From Roseibium sp. Sym1 (GTDB lineage Bacteria; Pseudomonadota; Alphaproteobacteria; Rhizobiales; Stappiaceae): DNA of 64,000 nucleotides. The notes beneath the pieces were generated by a model. It ran no database searches. It saw only the letters and a program-made list of their open reading frames with translations, and was not told the origin of the DNA. The stretch spans positions 558,001-622,000 of the forward strand of contig NZ_CP114786.1 in assembly GCF_027359675.1 (NCBI RefSeq), given 5' to 3'. Positions 8,559 to 16,661 of the stretch are shown one piece after another. Position 1 is the first letter of the stretch; every line of letters starts with the position of its first letter. The position numbers and the translations under genes were made by a program.

Positions 8559-9206
8559 ATGACCAGCAAGACCCGTTTTCCGGCCGCATACAACCGGCTC
8601 GCAGACCCCTATGCCGCAAGCGAACAGGACCGGCTTGACGCCCTTGCGCAAATCCTTGCGTCGGTACCGCATGTCATGACCATCCTGCACACGTTGCGTG
8701 ACCTCGCCCTCCCCGATGCCTGGCTGGTCTCGGGCGGGATCTACCAGACTGTCTGGAACATCCTGACGGAGCGCCCGCTCTTCCATGGCATCAAGGATTT
8801 CGACATCATCTATTTCGACGGTACAGACCTGTCCTACGACGCGGAGGACGCCGTGATCACCAGGGTCGACACCGCCCTGCCGGACTTCGCCGGTCTGCTG
8901 GAAGTCCGCAACCAGGCACGTGTACACCTCTGGTACGAACAGCGTTTTGGACGGCCCTACCGGCCGCTGGACTGTGCGATGGACAGTCTCACCACCTATG
9001 CCGCCCGCACCCACGCGGTTGCTGCCCGCCTCGACGACGGCGGCCGCCTCGTCGTTCACGCCCCCTTCGGTCTCGCCAATCTCTTCGCCATGCGCCTGGT
9101 GCCGAACTACCTGCAGCCCAACCAGGAGACCTATGCCGAAAAGGGCGCGAGGATGACGGCGCTCTGGCCGGAGCTTGAGCTGGTGGCCTGGGAAGGCGGG
9201 ACGTAG
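8559..9206 (+). CDS. Nucleotidyltransferase family protein (DUF925/NTP_transf_6)
   Basis: The 215-residue protein carries the pattern of the NTP_transf_6 family: LPDAWLVSGGIYQTVWN, then GIKDFDIIYFDGTDLSYDAED with the paired acidic residues expected to bind metal, and RNQARVHLWYEQRFG further on. ATG 8559 follows GGAGCAAAGG; the longer frame from 8379 overlaps a promoter region. Members are predicted nucleotidyltransferases of the Pol-beta superfamily and are widespread but not biochemically characterised to my knowledge. It stands alone on the plus strand, divergent from the three secreted paralogs. Confidence 0.82.
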   Translation: MTSKTRFPAAYNRLADPYAASEQDRLDALAQILASVPHVMTILHTLRDLALPDAWLVSGGIYQTVWNILTERPLFHGIKDFDIIYFDGTDLSYDAEDAVITRVDTALPDFAGLLEVRNQARVHLWYEQRFGRPYRPLDCAMDSLTTYAARTHAVAARLDDGGRLVVHAPFGLANLFAMRLVPNYLQPNQETYAEKGARMTALWPELELVAWEGGT

Positions 9207-9218
9207 CACGTTCGCCAT

Positions 9219-9489
9219 TAGAGCCTTTCCCGGTCAGATTGAGGCATTCTGTTTTTCGTCCGGCGAGGCGATCAGCGCGGAGGGGCATGAAGCCCATAGC
9301 GGGGCTATGGGCAAGTGGCCCGACAAAGCAGGCGTCCGCCGGACGCAAACCTGCAGGGCCGGGCCGGTTTGGTCCAATGCCGTCGCGCTTCGCCTCGACC
9401 GTGCGGCCAGCACGATCTTCGTCAAATCTCTCGGCCTTGAACCAAATCGTCTCCGGCAGAATACCTCAATCCAACCGGGAAAGGCTCTA
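9219..9489. mobile_element. MITE-like element with 30-base terminal inverted repeats
   Basis: The ends 9219-9248 and 9460-9489 are inverted copies matching at 27 of 30 positions (ends TAGAGCCTTTCCCGGT). Both outer ends carry TA, as expected for insertion at a TA dinucleotide, the habit of IS630/Tc1-mariner elements. The roughly 270 bases contain no protein gene. It fills most of the gap between the nucleotidyltransferase stop and the convergent repeat protein gene. Classification as a MITE is inference. Confidence 0.65.
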
Positions 9490-9545
9490 GCTTTCCCGGG
9501 CCTGAGAACGGCGACGGGCCGGGACATTGCAGACTGCGTTCCGCG

Positions 9546-10565
9546 TCAGTTCATGATCCAGTAGACCACCTTCACGTTCCGGCCGGGCGACATCTTGCTC
9601 AACGGATGAAGATCGATGAAGTAGCCGGAGTGTCCCGTCACGTCCGCCCGCGGCAGGTACGACACGGTTGCAACGCAAGGCTCGCCGGCATGCGATGTCG
9701 CGTAAACAATCGAGTTCTCGTGCAGCAGCGGGTGATAGATGTGGATGTTGCGCAGTTTGCGGCGGTCTCCCGATCCCTCGTCGTTCTCGTAGGTGAAGTC
9801 GACCTTGCCGTGGCGCAGTCTGCCTTCGAAGGCTGCCACATAGCCTTCGTCCGTGGAGTAACCGCCCGTACGTGTGTCGTTTGCGGGCCCGAATTTCGGG
9901 ATGAGCCCGCCCTGCAGACGGATGTTGCCGCTGTCGCCGTCGATCCAGACGGTCGACTGCGCCGTCTCGTCGGTGGCGATGGTCGCTGTCCTGGGGAACA
10001 GCAGCAGGTCGCCGTCGCGCCCGTTGCCGCCGACGGCGATGTTGCCGCGCCCGGCGTCCAGCCAGATCGAGGCCTGGCTATCCTGCCGGATGTCGTCCGC
10101 ATTCGGCGGAAACAGCAGCACGTCGCCATCCGTGCTATGGCCGCCGGCGCGGATGTTGCCGTTGCCGCTGTCGAGCCAGATCGTTGCCGCCCGATCCTCG
10201 CGAATGTCGTCCGCGCGGCCCGGAAACAGCAGCAGGTCGCCGTCGGCCCCGTTGGCGCCGGCACGCAGGTTGCCGTTCTGGCCATCCAGGCTGATCGAGA
10301 CATGATCGGCCGAATGGCTGCCGGAGGTCACCGTCTTGCTGATGAAGGCCCGGCCGGACGCGCCGTTACCGCCTGCATAAAGACTGCCGGCGCGGCCATC
10401 GAGACGGACCCGCTCCTCACCGTCATCGCTGCGAAGGAACAGATAACCATCGAGCCCGTTGCCGCCGGCTGAAATCTGGCCCGTGCGGCCGCTTAGCCGG
10501 ACCGTCACCCGCCTGTCGTCGTCGCTGACGGTTACCTCAACTCTTTCACTGAATTCCTCGGCCAT
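9546..10565 (-). CDS. Six-repeat protein of unknown function
   Basis: ATG 10565 is preceded by GAGGGAGAG; the product is 339 residues. Six repeats start at about residues 23, 54, 92, 130, 168 and 207, spaced 31, 38, 38, 38 and 39 residues. Each has a core like WLDxGxGNIRAGGxxxDGD followed by LLLFP, then a variable linker, so a stack of beta-hairpins is likely. The last 110 residues form a different domain with HIYHPLLHENSIVYATSH and a C-terminal VVYWIMN. There is no signal peptide. Similar repeats occur in phage-tail and adhesin-like proteins, but I cannot place it. It is convergent with the nucleotidyltransferase gene. Confidence 0.8.
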   Translation of the reverse strand: MAEEFSERVEVTVSDDDRRVTVRLSGRTGQISAGGNGLDGYLFLRSDDGEERVRLDGRAGSLYAGGNGASGRAFISKTVTSGSHSADHVSISLDGQNGNLRAGANGADGDLLLFPGRADDIREDRAATIWLDSGNGNIRAGGHSTDGDVLLFPPNADDIRQDSQASIWLDAGRGNIAVGGNGRDGDLLLFPRTATIATDETAQSTVWIDGDSGNIRLQGGLIPKFGPANDTRTGGYSTDEGYVAAFEGRLRHGKVDFTYENDEGSGDRRKLRNIHIYHPLLHENSIVYATSHAGEPCVATVSYLPRADVTGHSGYFIDLHPLSKMSPGRNVKVVYWIMN

Positions 10566-10998
10566 TTCGCTCTCCCTCTCGCTGCTACCGGACACGCCTC
10601 CCCTGCCGCATTCGCCTCAACGCGATCAGGGTGCTCGGGATTTCCCGGCAGGGCATTGACCTGTCGCAAGAGTTGCATTTTCGGTTTTGAAATATCTCTG
10701 ATTTCACGTGCGGAACGCGCCAGGCATTCAAGCGGTCGCGACGTCATCCCCGGGCATCGAGGGAAGCTGGCCCTTGTTGATTTGCGTCGAGATCCGAGAT
10801 TGAGGTGAAACAGTTCGATGGCTGTCCCTGCGCAGGCAGGCTCCGAGTAAACCAATGACTTCGTTATAAAATATTTGCCGGGGATACGGGATCCCGGATC
10901 TCCGCTCCGCTGTGTCCGGGATGGCGCAGCAGAAGAATGCCGGCCGTCTTCGAACAACTGACCGAGGTTGGTTCCGCACCCTCTCGCCCGATGCAGGC
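10566..10998. other. Intergenic stretch with palindromic repeat sequences
   Basis: This gap has no convincing gene. GACGTCATCCCCGGG (from 10739) and GGGATCCCGGATC...GTCCGGGATGGC (10878-10925) resemble the two arms of the common 'CGTCATCCCGGAC...GATCCGGGATC' palindromic repeat of related bacteria. The promoter for the repeat protein should lie near 10566-10700. Confidence 0.5.
10878..10925. repeat. Palindromic intergenic repeat, partial
   Basis: The segment reads GGGATACGGGATCCCGGATC, then a short spacer, then GTCCGGGATG. Read on the other strand it is the well-known alphaproteobacterial repeat beginning CATCCCGGAC and ending in GGGATCC. It is different from the repeats at 2317 and 59320. Confidence 0.55.
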
Positions 10999-12837
10999 CT
11001 ATCCCGCCTGCCGTATGCGCGCTACCGACGTCCGCTGCGCGGCGCTGCGGCTCATGATCCGTGCCCGAACCAGCCCCCTGACCGAATTGCCGACCAGGAT
11101 CTCGTCCGCGGTGTCGAGGTCGTCGCGGGTCAGGTCGGCCTCGACAGCCAGGCCCCGCTCCAGCAGTCCCGCCCTCAGGGTTCCCGGCAACAGGCCGTGG
11201 CGCAGGGCCGGTGTCATCAGGCGGCCGTCTTTCTTCAGGAACAGCGTCATGTAGCTGCCTTCGGTCAGGAAACCGGCCTCGTTCTGAAACAGGACCTCCT
11301 GGCAGCCGGTCCCGGCCTGATACCGCGCACGCGTATCGTCGTAAAAGGCCCGGTTGGTGGTCTTGTGATAAAGGAACCGGTTGCCCGAATGGGTGGTCTC
11401 GGCAGCGAGTGCCAGATTGAAGACTGTGGCGCCGTCCACCGGCGCCAGATCCGTCGCCGTCACGCTCACCGCCCCTTCCGCGTTCAACAGCAGGCGAACG
11501 CGCCGCGAACCCGAGAAGGTCTCCGCTGCCTCCAGGAGCGCCGCCCGGATATGCTCTTCATCGAAGCGAAAACCGAAATAATCCGCTGAGATCCGCAGGC
11601 GTCCGAGATGGCGCTCGAGCAGCAGGTAACCCTCCGCCGGGTCATGGGCCATGGTTTCGATCAGCTCGAATTCGGGCACGGCCTCGGACAGGAACCTGAG
11701 CTTCAGGGCGCACTCGTCATATTCGGGCGCGGCACCGCTGTCGAAGACGACCCCGGACCCGGCCCCGGCCTCGCCGGTTCCGTCCGCCCGCAGCACCAGC
11801 GTGCGGATGGCGACGTTCAGGCGAAAATCGCCACCGGGCGCCAGGTGGCCGATCGATCCCGTGTAGACGCCGCGCGGACCCGTCTCCAGATCGTGGGCAA
11901 TCTGCATCGCGCTCAGCTTCGGCGCGCCCGTGATCGAGCCGCAGGGGAACAGGTTCTCGATGATCTCGGCAAAGCCCACCGGCGCGGGCACGTCAGCTTC
12001 GACCGTCGAGGTCATCTGGTGCAGGCTCCGGTAACGTTCGACCTCACACAATCCGGTGACCTTGACCGAACCGGTTTGCGCGATGCGCGACAGGTCGTTG
12101 CGCATCAGGTCGACGATCATGATGTTTTCGGAGCGCTGCTTCGGGTCGGTTGCCAGTTCGCGGGCAATGCGCGTGTCTTCGGACGGATAGCGTCCGCGCG
12201 GCGCGGTGCCCTTCATCGGGCGGGTGCTCACACGTGTGCCCCGCCGTTCCAGAAACAGCTCGGGCGACAGGGACAAGACCGTCCGGTCGTTCAGGCGCAG
12301 GAAGGCGGCGAATTCGACCGGCTGCCGGCGCAGCAGGTCGAGGAACAGGCGCTCGGCGGAGCCTTCATGGGCAAAGCGGGCGCGCAGGGTCAGGTTGACC
12401 TGGTAGATGTCGCCCCTGGCCAGATGATCCCGAACTTCGGAAAAGGCCGTGTCATAGGCGGTCCGGTCCATGTCGAACCCGGGTGCCCCGGTGCGGGCCT
12501 CGCCTTCGCCGGCGGCGCTTGCAAGCAGGCTTCGGGCCTCTTGCAGGGAGATCCGTAGGGGCTCCCGATAGAGACCGAACCACATGAGCGGCTCGCCTGT
12601 TTCCACATAAAGCCGGCGCAGCTTGTCTTCAAACGCGTAACCGAGTTCATAGGCAAGATACCCGGCGGCATGCAGCCCGGCAGCCTGGGCGGTTTCCAGG
12701 CGGGCCAGGCAGGCCTTCACCTCTTCCAGGCGGGTGCAGGTAACGATCTCGGACGGCGCCTGGAACAGCAGGGCAGACTGCTGTTTCAGAAGGTCCAGGA
12801 GCAGGATCGATCCGGGCTGTAAGGCGCGCTCAGGCAT
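10999..12837 (-). CDS. pabBC: Fused aminodeoxychorismate synthase I and 4-amino-4-deoxychorismate lyase
   Basis: The 612-residue protein joins PabB (about 1-375) and PabC (about 385-600). PabB converts chorismate and ammonia to 4-amino-4-deoxychorismate; visible signatures are RPMKGTAPRG, SENIMIVDLMRNDLSRI and FPCGSITGAPK. PabC, a PLP enzyme of aminotransferase class IV, releases pyruvate to give 4-aminobenzoate for folate; its Lys lies in FLYHKTTNRAFYDD and the cofactor region in GLLPGTLRAGLL. The glutamine amidotransferase subunit PabA is not in the window. The gene stands alone; a 7-base tandem repeat lies 124-165 bases upstream of its start. Confidence 0.94.
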   Translation of the reverse strand: MPERALQPGSILLLDLLKQQSALLFQAPSEIVTCTRLEEVKACLARLETAQAAGLHAAGYLAYELGYAFEDKLRRLYVETGEPLMWFGLYREPLRISLQEARSLLASAAGEGEARTGAPGFDMDRTAYDTAFSEVRDHLARGDIYQVNLTLRARFAHEGSAERLFLDLLRRQPVEFAAFLRLNDRTVLSLSPELFLERRGTRVSTRPMKGTAPRGRYPSEDTRIARELATDPKQRSENIMIVDLMRNDLSRIAQTGSVKVTGLCEVERYRSLHQMTSTVEADVPAPVGFAEIIENLFPCGSITGAPKLSAMQIAHDLETGPRGVYTGSIGHLAPGGDFRLNVAIRTLVLRADGTGEAGAGSGVVFDSGAAPEYDECALKLRFLSEAVPEFELIETMAHDPAEGYLLLERHLGRLRISADYFGFRFDEEHIRAALLEAAETFSGSRRVRLLLNAEGAVSVTATDLAPVDGATVFNLALAAETTHSGNRFLYHKTTNRAFYDDTRARYQAGTGCQEVLFQNEAGFLTEGSYMTLFLKKDGRLMTPALRHGLLPGTLRAGLLERGLAVEADLTRDDLDTADEILVGNSVRGLVRARIMSRSAAQRTSVARIRQAG

Positions 12838-12960
12838 CGGGTTCAGCAGTTTTCAGGTCCAGGTGGCCCGCATGGTAGCGCGGGCGGCCCCGGATGCGTG
12901 GTTCACAAGGAGCGGCTCATGGCATCCATGCGACATCAGGTCAAGCCCGGCGGGGCGCCA

Positions 12961-13002
12961 GGAGACGGGAAACGGGAGACGGGAGACGGGAGACGGGAGA
13001 CG
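12961..13002. repeat. 7-base tandem repeat, six units
   Basis: Six consecutive copies of GGAGACG, the second with one change (GGAAACG), sit between the MCP terminator and the pabBC start. The unit is not a multiple of three and lies in presumed promoter DNA of pabBC. Such repeats change length by slippage. Confidence 0.9.
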
Positions 13003-13007
13003 GCACG

Positions 13008-13042
13008 CAAAAAAAGACCGGCCGTTGCGGGCCGGTCTTCGC
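13008..13042 (-). terminator. Intrinsic terminator of the chemoreceptor operon
   Basis: AAGACCGGCC (13014-13023) and GGCCGGTCTT (13030-13039) form a 10-base stem with a six-base loop. On the minus strand it is followed by a T-run (plus-strand A-run from 13009), placing it 20-odd bases after the chemoreceptor stop. Confidence 0.88.
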
Positions 13043-13062
13043 AATTCAAAAAGGCGGCCCTG

Positions 13063-14550
13063 TCAGGCAGCCACATCCTTCAGGAAGTTGTCGATGGCCC
13101 GGCGCATGTCCTGCGCCTCGCTTTCGAGCAGCTCCGTGGCCCCGGTCATGTCGCTGACGGAGCGGTTGGTGCGTTCAATCGATTCCCGCACACCGCCGAC
13201 ATTTTCCGCGACCCGGCCGGTACCGTTCGCCGCTTCGGCGACATTGCGGGAAATTTCCTGGGTCGCCGCGCCCTGCTGCCCCACGGCCGCGGCAATCGCC
13301 GCCGTGTAGCTGTTGACCTCGTCCATGATTCCCGCAATCGCACCGATCGATTCCACGGCCCCCTTGGTCTCCGCCTGGATCGCGGAAATCTGCGCGCCGA
13401 TTTCTTCAGTTGCCTTGGAGGTCTGCGTTGCCAGTTCCTTGACTTCCGCCGCAACCACGGCAAAACCCCTGCCGGCTTCCCCGGCCCGGGCCGCCTCGAT
13501 GGTGGCGTTGAGGGCAAGCAGGTTGGTCTGTTCGGCGATGGCCTGGATCAGGGTGACAACCTCACCGATCCGGTTGGCGGCTTCCGCGAGCCCGGCCACC
13601 TTCTGGTTGCTGGTCTGGGCGTTGGCCGTTGCCTGATCGACGATGCCGGTGGTCTGTTCCACCTGGCGCGAGATCTCGGCGATGGAGGACGACAGTTCCT
13701 CGGCAGCCGAAGCCACCATCTGGACGTTGGAGGAGGCCGTCTCGGAGGCTTCCGAAACGGACGCGGCCTGGCCGGTGGTCCCCTCGGCAACGGAGCCAAG
13801 TTCCTCGGCGGCGCCGCGCATCTCGCGGACCTTTTGACCGACGCTGTCCAGCTTGGACGAAATCTCGTTCTGGAAAGCGACGATCCGGTCGTTGACGGCC
13901 TGCTGCCTGGCGAGCTTGTCCTCGTCCTGCTCGGCCCTTTGCTCCTGCAGGTGAAGCGCTTCCTGGCGCGCCGCTTCCGCCTCGAGGCGGGCCCGGTCGG
14001 AGGCACCGAAGGCGTTGGCGAGATTGTTGGTCATCCACCAGAGCGCACCGACTTCAGCCACGACGACCACCGCATGCAGCACGACCCGGCTGAAATCCGC
14101 GCCATCCGGGAACACGGCCCACGGCAGGGTGAAATTCAGGACAAGATGATGCACGGCGACAACGGCGGCATAACTGACAAGGGCACGCCAGTCGACCCAG
14201 CTGGCCAGAATGGCCAGAACCGCGAAAAAGTACATGTGGCCGTCCAGCTGATAGCTGACCTGGCCTTCCGGAGCCGCCAGCGAGGCAACCAGCAACGCGA
14301 CAAGCCCGGCCAGCGACATGGACGTCGCCAGCCGCGTCTCCAGGCCCGCACCGAACTTCAGCCATGTCCCGGTCGCCGCGACACCGAGCAGCAAGGCTCC
14401 GCCGCACATTGCCACAAGGGAGACCTGCCCCATCCAGAATGCCGTCGCCATGACGAGAAAGACGTTGAACCAGGTGAAGTAGATCACGATCCTGGAAAAC
14501 TTTTCGCGGAAGGTATCCAGTCCGGATCCCTGTTCAGCCAAATCACTCAT
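13063..14550 (-). CDS. Methyl-accepting chemotaxis protein with a membrane-embedded sensor
   Basis: The 495-residue receptor has about six hydrophobic segments in residues 20-180 and no periplasmic ligand domain, so it probably senses a signal in or at the membrane. A basic coiled region (about 185-230) replaces a recognisable HAMP domain. The cytoplasmic signalling domain contains the hairpin tip [20 protein letters not shown], which binds CheA and CheW. The motif HHLVLNF near residue 134 has paired His residues that could bind metal or heme, which is speculation. Its ATG overlaps the stop of the small upstream gene by eight bases, so both are translated together. A strong terminator follows. 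Confidence 0.9.
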   Translation of the reverse strand: MSDLAEQGSGLDTFREKFSRIVIYFTWFNVFLVMATAFWMGQVSLVAMCGGALLLGVAATGTWLKFGAGLETRLATSMSLAGLVALLVASLAAPEGQVSYQLDGHMYFFAVLAILASWVDWRALVSYAAVVAVHHLVLNFTLPWAVFPDGADFSRVVLHAVVVVAEVGALWWMTNNLANAFGASDRARLEAEAARQEALHLQEQRAEQDEDKLARQQAVNDRIVAFQNEISSKLDSVGQKVREMRGAAEELGSVAEGTTGQAASVSEASETASSNVQMVASAAEELSSSIAEISRQVEQTTGIVDQATANAQTSNQKVAGLAEAANRIGEVVTLIQAIAEQTNLLALNATIEAARAGEAGRGFAVVAAEVKELATQTSKATEEIGAQISAIQAETKGAVESIGAIAGIMDEVNSYTAAIAAAVGQQGAATQEISRNVAEAANGTGRVAENVGGVRESIERTNRSVSDMTGATELLESEAQDMRRAIDNFLKDVAA

Positions 14551-14872
14551 TCATCTTCTCCAGTGAAGTACCGGCAAGGCCCGCACAGGCGCGTGCGACC
14601 AGAGCCGATGCCACAAATCCGGCACCCGAAGAATAGAGCCTGCCGATCAGCGCCGGGTCGCTCTGGTCGGTGACCGCGACCCAGGACGAGCCGCCGGCAT
14701 AGACAATGCGGCCTTCGGCGCGGGCTATGACCTCAAGGGCCGGGTCTCCCCAGGGGCTGGAAAAGACCGCAACAGGCCCGCCGCTGCCGGAAGGCAGCAC
14801 CGCGGCAACCGAGACCACTGCGCTGCAGGCCAGAAAATAGACGGAGCCAAAGAGTTTTGCCGAGCCGGACAC
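14543..14872 (-). CDS. Small membrane-anchored protein coupled to the chemoreceptor
   Basis: I choose GTG 14872 because GAGG lies just upstream; an in-frame TTG at 14929 gives a longer but less protein-like N-terminus. The 109 residues start with a hydrophobic stretch ([20 protein letters not shown]) that should anchor the protein, with the rest probably periplasmic. It contains a stretch of the form [23 protein letters not shown] and a Gly-rich hydrophobic C-terminal region. The stop overlaps the chemoreceptor start by eight bases, which suggests a role with that receptor. I do not recognise the family. Confidence 0.7.
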   Translation of the reverse strand: MSGSAKLFGSVYFLACSAVVSVAAVLPSGSGGPVAVFSSPWGDPALEVIARAEGRIVYAGGSSWVAVTDQSDPALIGRLYSSGAGFVASALVARACAGLAGTSLEKMNE

Positions 14873-14967
14873 CGAATCATTCCTCAACGCGGGTGCGTTG
14901 CGAAAATGTACGCAGACCAACTTTAACAAAGACTGAAAAACGGGGCCTATAATACTGAAAACGCAAA

Positions 14968-14994
14968 TTTATCTCCGGCTGCGCAGGAGATAAA
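14968..14994. promoter_or_regulatory. Perfect inverted repeat upstream of the chemoreceptor operon
   Basis: TTTATCTCC (14968-14976) and GGAGATAAA (14986-14994) are perfect 9-base arms with a 9-base spacer, about 100 bases upstream of the small gene start. The centre-to-centre distance of 18 bases suits a dimeric regulator. It is also possible as a weak terminator of msrA, though no T-run is present. Confidence 0.45.
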
Positions 14995-15070
14995 CTTGAT
15001 CACTGGTGGCCGTTGCTGGAAATCGCCGTAAAGTTATGAACCGCTTGCATAAGGGTCACAGTCCCCCGGT

Positions 15071-15736
15071 TCAGGCACCGTGAACGGGCCCGGCCGGGCA
15101 GGCAACACCGGTGCCCCCGATCCCGCAATAGCCGCCGGGGTTCTTGGCAAGATATTGCTGGTGATAATCCTCGGCGAAATAGAACGTTTCCAGCTGGCGG
15201 ATCTCCGTCGTGATCGAGCTGGAGACCCCTCCGGCCTTCAACGCTTCCTGGTAGGCCTGTTTCGAGGTCTCGGCCAGGGCAAGGTCCTCATCCGAGCCCA
15301 CATAGATCGCCGACCTGTACTGGGTGCCTGTGTCGTTTCCCTGGCGCATGCCCTGTGTCGGGTCGTGGCTTTCCCAGAAGACCTTGAGAAGGTCGGACAG
15401 GGAGACGACCGAAGGATCGTACACCACCAGAACCGCTTCGGTGTGGCCGGTCCGGCCGGTGCAGGTCTCGTGGTAGGTCGGGTTTGGCGTGTGGCCGCCC
15501 GCATAGCCGACGGCCGTGACGTGAACGCCGGGCAGCTGCCAGAACAGCCGCTCCGCTCCCCAGAAGCAGCCCATGCCGAACAGGACGGTCTTCATCGTCT
15601 CCGGATAGGGTCCCGTCAGCGGGTTGCCGTTGACGAAATGCGGTTCCGACGGCCGGATTTCCTGGGCGCGCCCCGGAAGCGCCTCGTCCTTGGCCGGCAG
15701 CGAGAATTTTTTTGTCAGCATGGTCATGAACGACAT
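15071..15736 (-). CDS. msrA: Peptide methionine-S-sulfoxide reductase
   Basis: The 221-residue enzyme reduces methionine-S-sulfoxide in oxidised proteins. The catalytic motif GCFWGAE is present, along with the family stretches [13 protein letters not shown] and [21 protein letters not shown]-terminal cysteine pair ([11 protein letters not shown]) can resolve the sulfenic acid. The roughly 60 residues before the core are longer than in short MsrA forms and match the long alphaproteobacterial type. ATG 15736 has GAGGAGG upstream; the frame extends further but without a ribosome site. No export signal is seen, so it is cytoplasmic. Confidence 0.95.
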   Translation of the reverse strand: MSFMTMLTKKFSLPAKDEALPGRAQEIRPSEPHFVNGNPLTGPYPETMKTVLFGMGCFWGAERLFWQLPGVHVTAVGYAGGHTPNPTYHETCTGRTGHTEAVLVVYDPSVVSLSDLLKVFWESHDPTQGMRQGNDTGTQYRSAIYVGSDEDLALAETSKQAYQEALKAGGVSSSITTEIRQLETFYFAEDYHQQYLAKNPGGYCGIGGTGVACPAGPVHGA

Positions 15737-15915
15737 GGCGGGCCTCCTCAGGGGACCGGAGCGTTGCGGGTACACCGGCAACGGTCGGGCGGTCGGAATG
15801 GTCAGGCCATAATGTGGCGCAGCCTGACCTGCTTTCCAAGAGGCTTCACACCGAGGTGTGCGAACGTGAGCATCGTCTCATTGGCGGCCTTGGCATCGCC
15901 GTCCTGCTAACCGGC

Positions 15916-16242
15916 TCAGGCGAATTGCACCCGCTGGCGACGACGCTTGGCGCCGAGCCACAGGAACACAAGTCCAAGCGGCGCGAACACGGCCCAGACC
16001 GGCCAGGTCAGCATGGTCTGGATGGCCGGGTCCCAGAGGCCCGGGTGAAGATAGCGCTGAACGACCGCCTGGGCGAGGTTGAGCGATTCGGGAGACAGGT
16101 CGAACCACACCTGACCAAGCGGAGCCAGGTGAACCCGGGACAGGGCAATGGAGGAACTGGCATCGGAGATGCCGGCAATGATCGCCACCGCAAGGAGGCC
16201 GTATCCAAGCACGCGGAATATAAATTTCAAAATACCAAACAT
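15916..16242 (-). CDS. Small two-span membrane protein
   Basis: The 108-residue product has an N-terminal hydrophobic segment (residues about 4-25), a middle part with LSPESLNLAQAVVQRYLHPGLWDP, and a second span (about 78-97) followed by a basic tail KRRRQRVQFA. Proteins of this size and layout are common and conserved in Hyphomicrobiales but uncharacterised; I believe some are automatically labelled as cytochrome b6f subunit-like, which the sequence does not support. It has no obvious partner among its neighbours. Confidence 0.7.
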   Translation of the reverse strand: MFGILKFIFRVLGYGLLAVAIIAGISDASSSIALSRVHLAPLGQVWFDLSPESLNLAQAVVQRYLHPGLWDPAIQTMLTWPVWAVFAPLGLVFLWLGAKRRRQRVQFA

Positions 16243-16561
16243 CGCTACGCTGCAAGCCTTGTGACTGTAATACTCGTAAAGCCCGTGCTCCTGACGGTCT
16301 AAAAATCATAACCGCAGGATCTTGAGCATTCCTTTAGGGTAATAGCATCCCTCAATACAACAAGAATTGATATGCAACACATTCCTGTGACTTGTGCCAA
16401 AGTCTCACTGTAAAATGACCGCCGGAACGATCCGGATTTCTACGATGTTTCGGCAAGGAATCCACAGCCGCAACGGTGCTTAAAAAAAAATCTTTCAGGA
16501 GCTTGCGCTTGACCGCGTCATGGGTATATTGCGCCCCACTCCAGCGGTTGACGCTTGGAAC
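16243..16561. other. Intergenic stretch before tRNA-Ser
   Basis: The region is AT-richer than the flanks and carries an A9 run near 16483 and the tRNA promoter at 16503-16530. No protein gene is seen. Confidence 0.6.
16503..16530 (+). promoter_or_regulatory. Putative promoter of the tRNA-Ser gene
   Basis: TTGCGC (16503-16508), a 16-base spacer and TATATT (16525-16530) place a start site about 25 bases before the tRNA 5' end. This is a good sigma-70-type match in an otherwise geneless stretch. Confidence 0.5.
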
Positions 16562-16651
<90 letters not shown>

Positions 16652-16661
16652 TTTGATTTTG

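Noticed and set aside
9175..9564. 129-codon frame over the MITE-like element
   Set aside because: It lies across both inverted ends and has no ribosome site; the region is better explained as a non-coding repeat element.
12961..13002. CRISPR-like array
   Set aside because: The repeats are 7 bases and directly adjacent without spacers, so it is a simple tandem repeat.
12898..14673. 591-codon plus-strand frame across the chemoreceptor gene
   Set aside because: Antisense shadow; low-complexity Gly/Arg/Asp sequence, and it runs through the tandem repeat and terminator.
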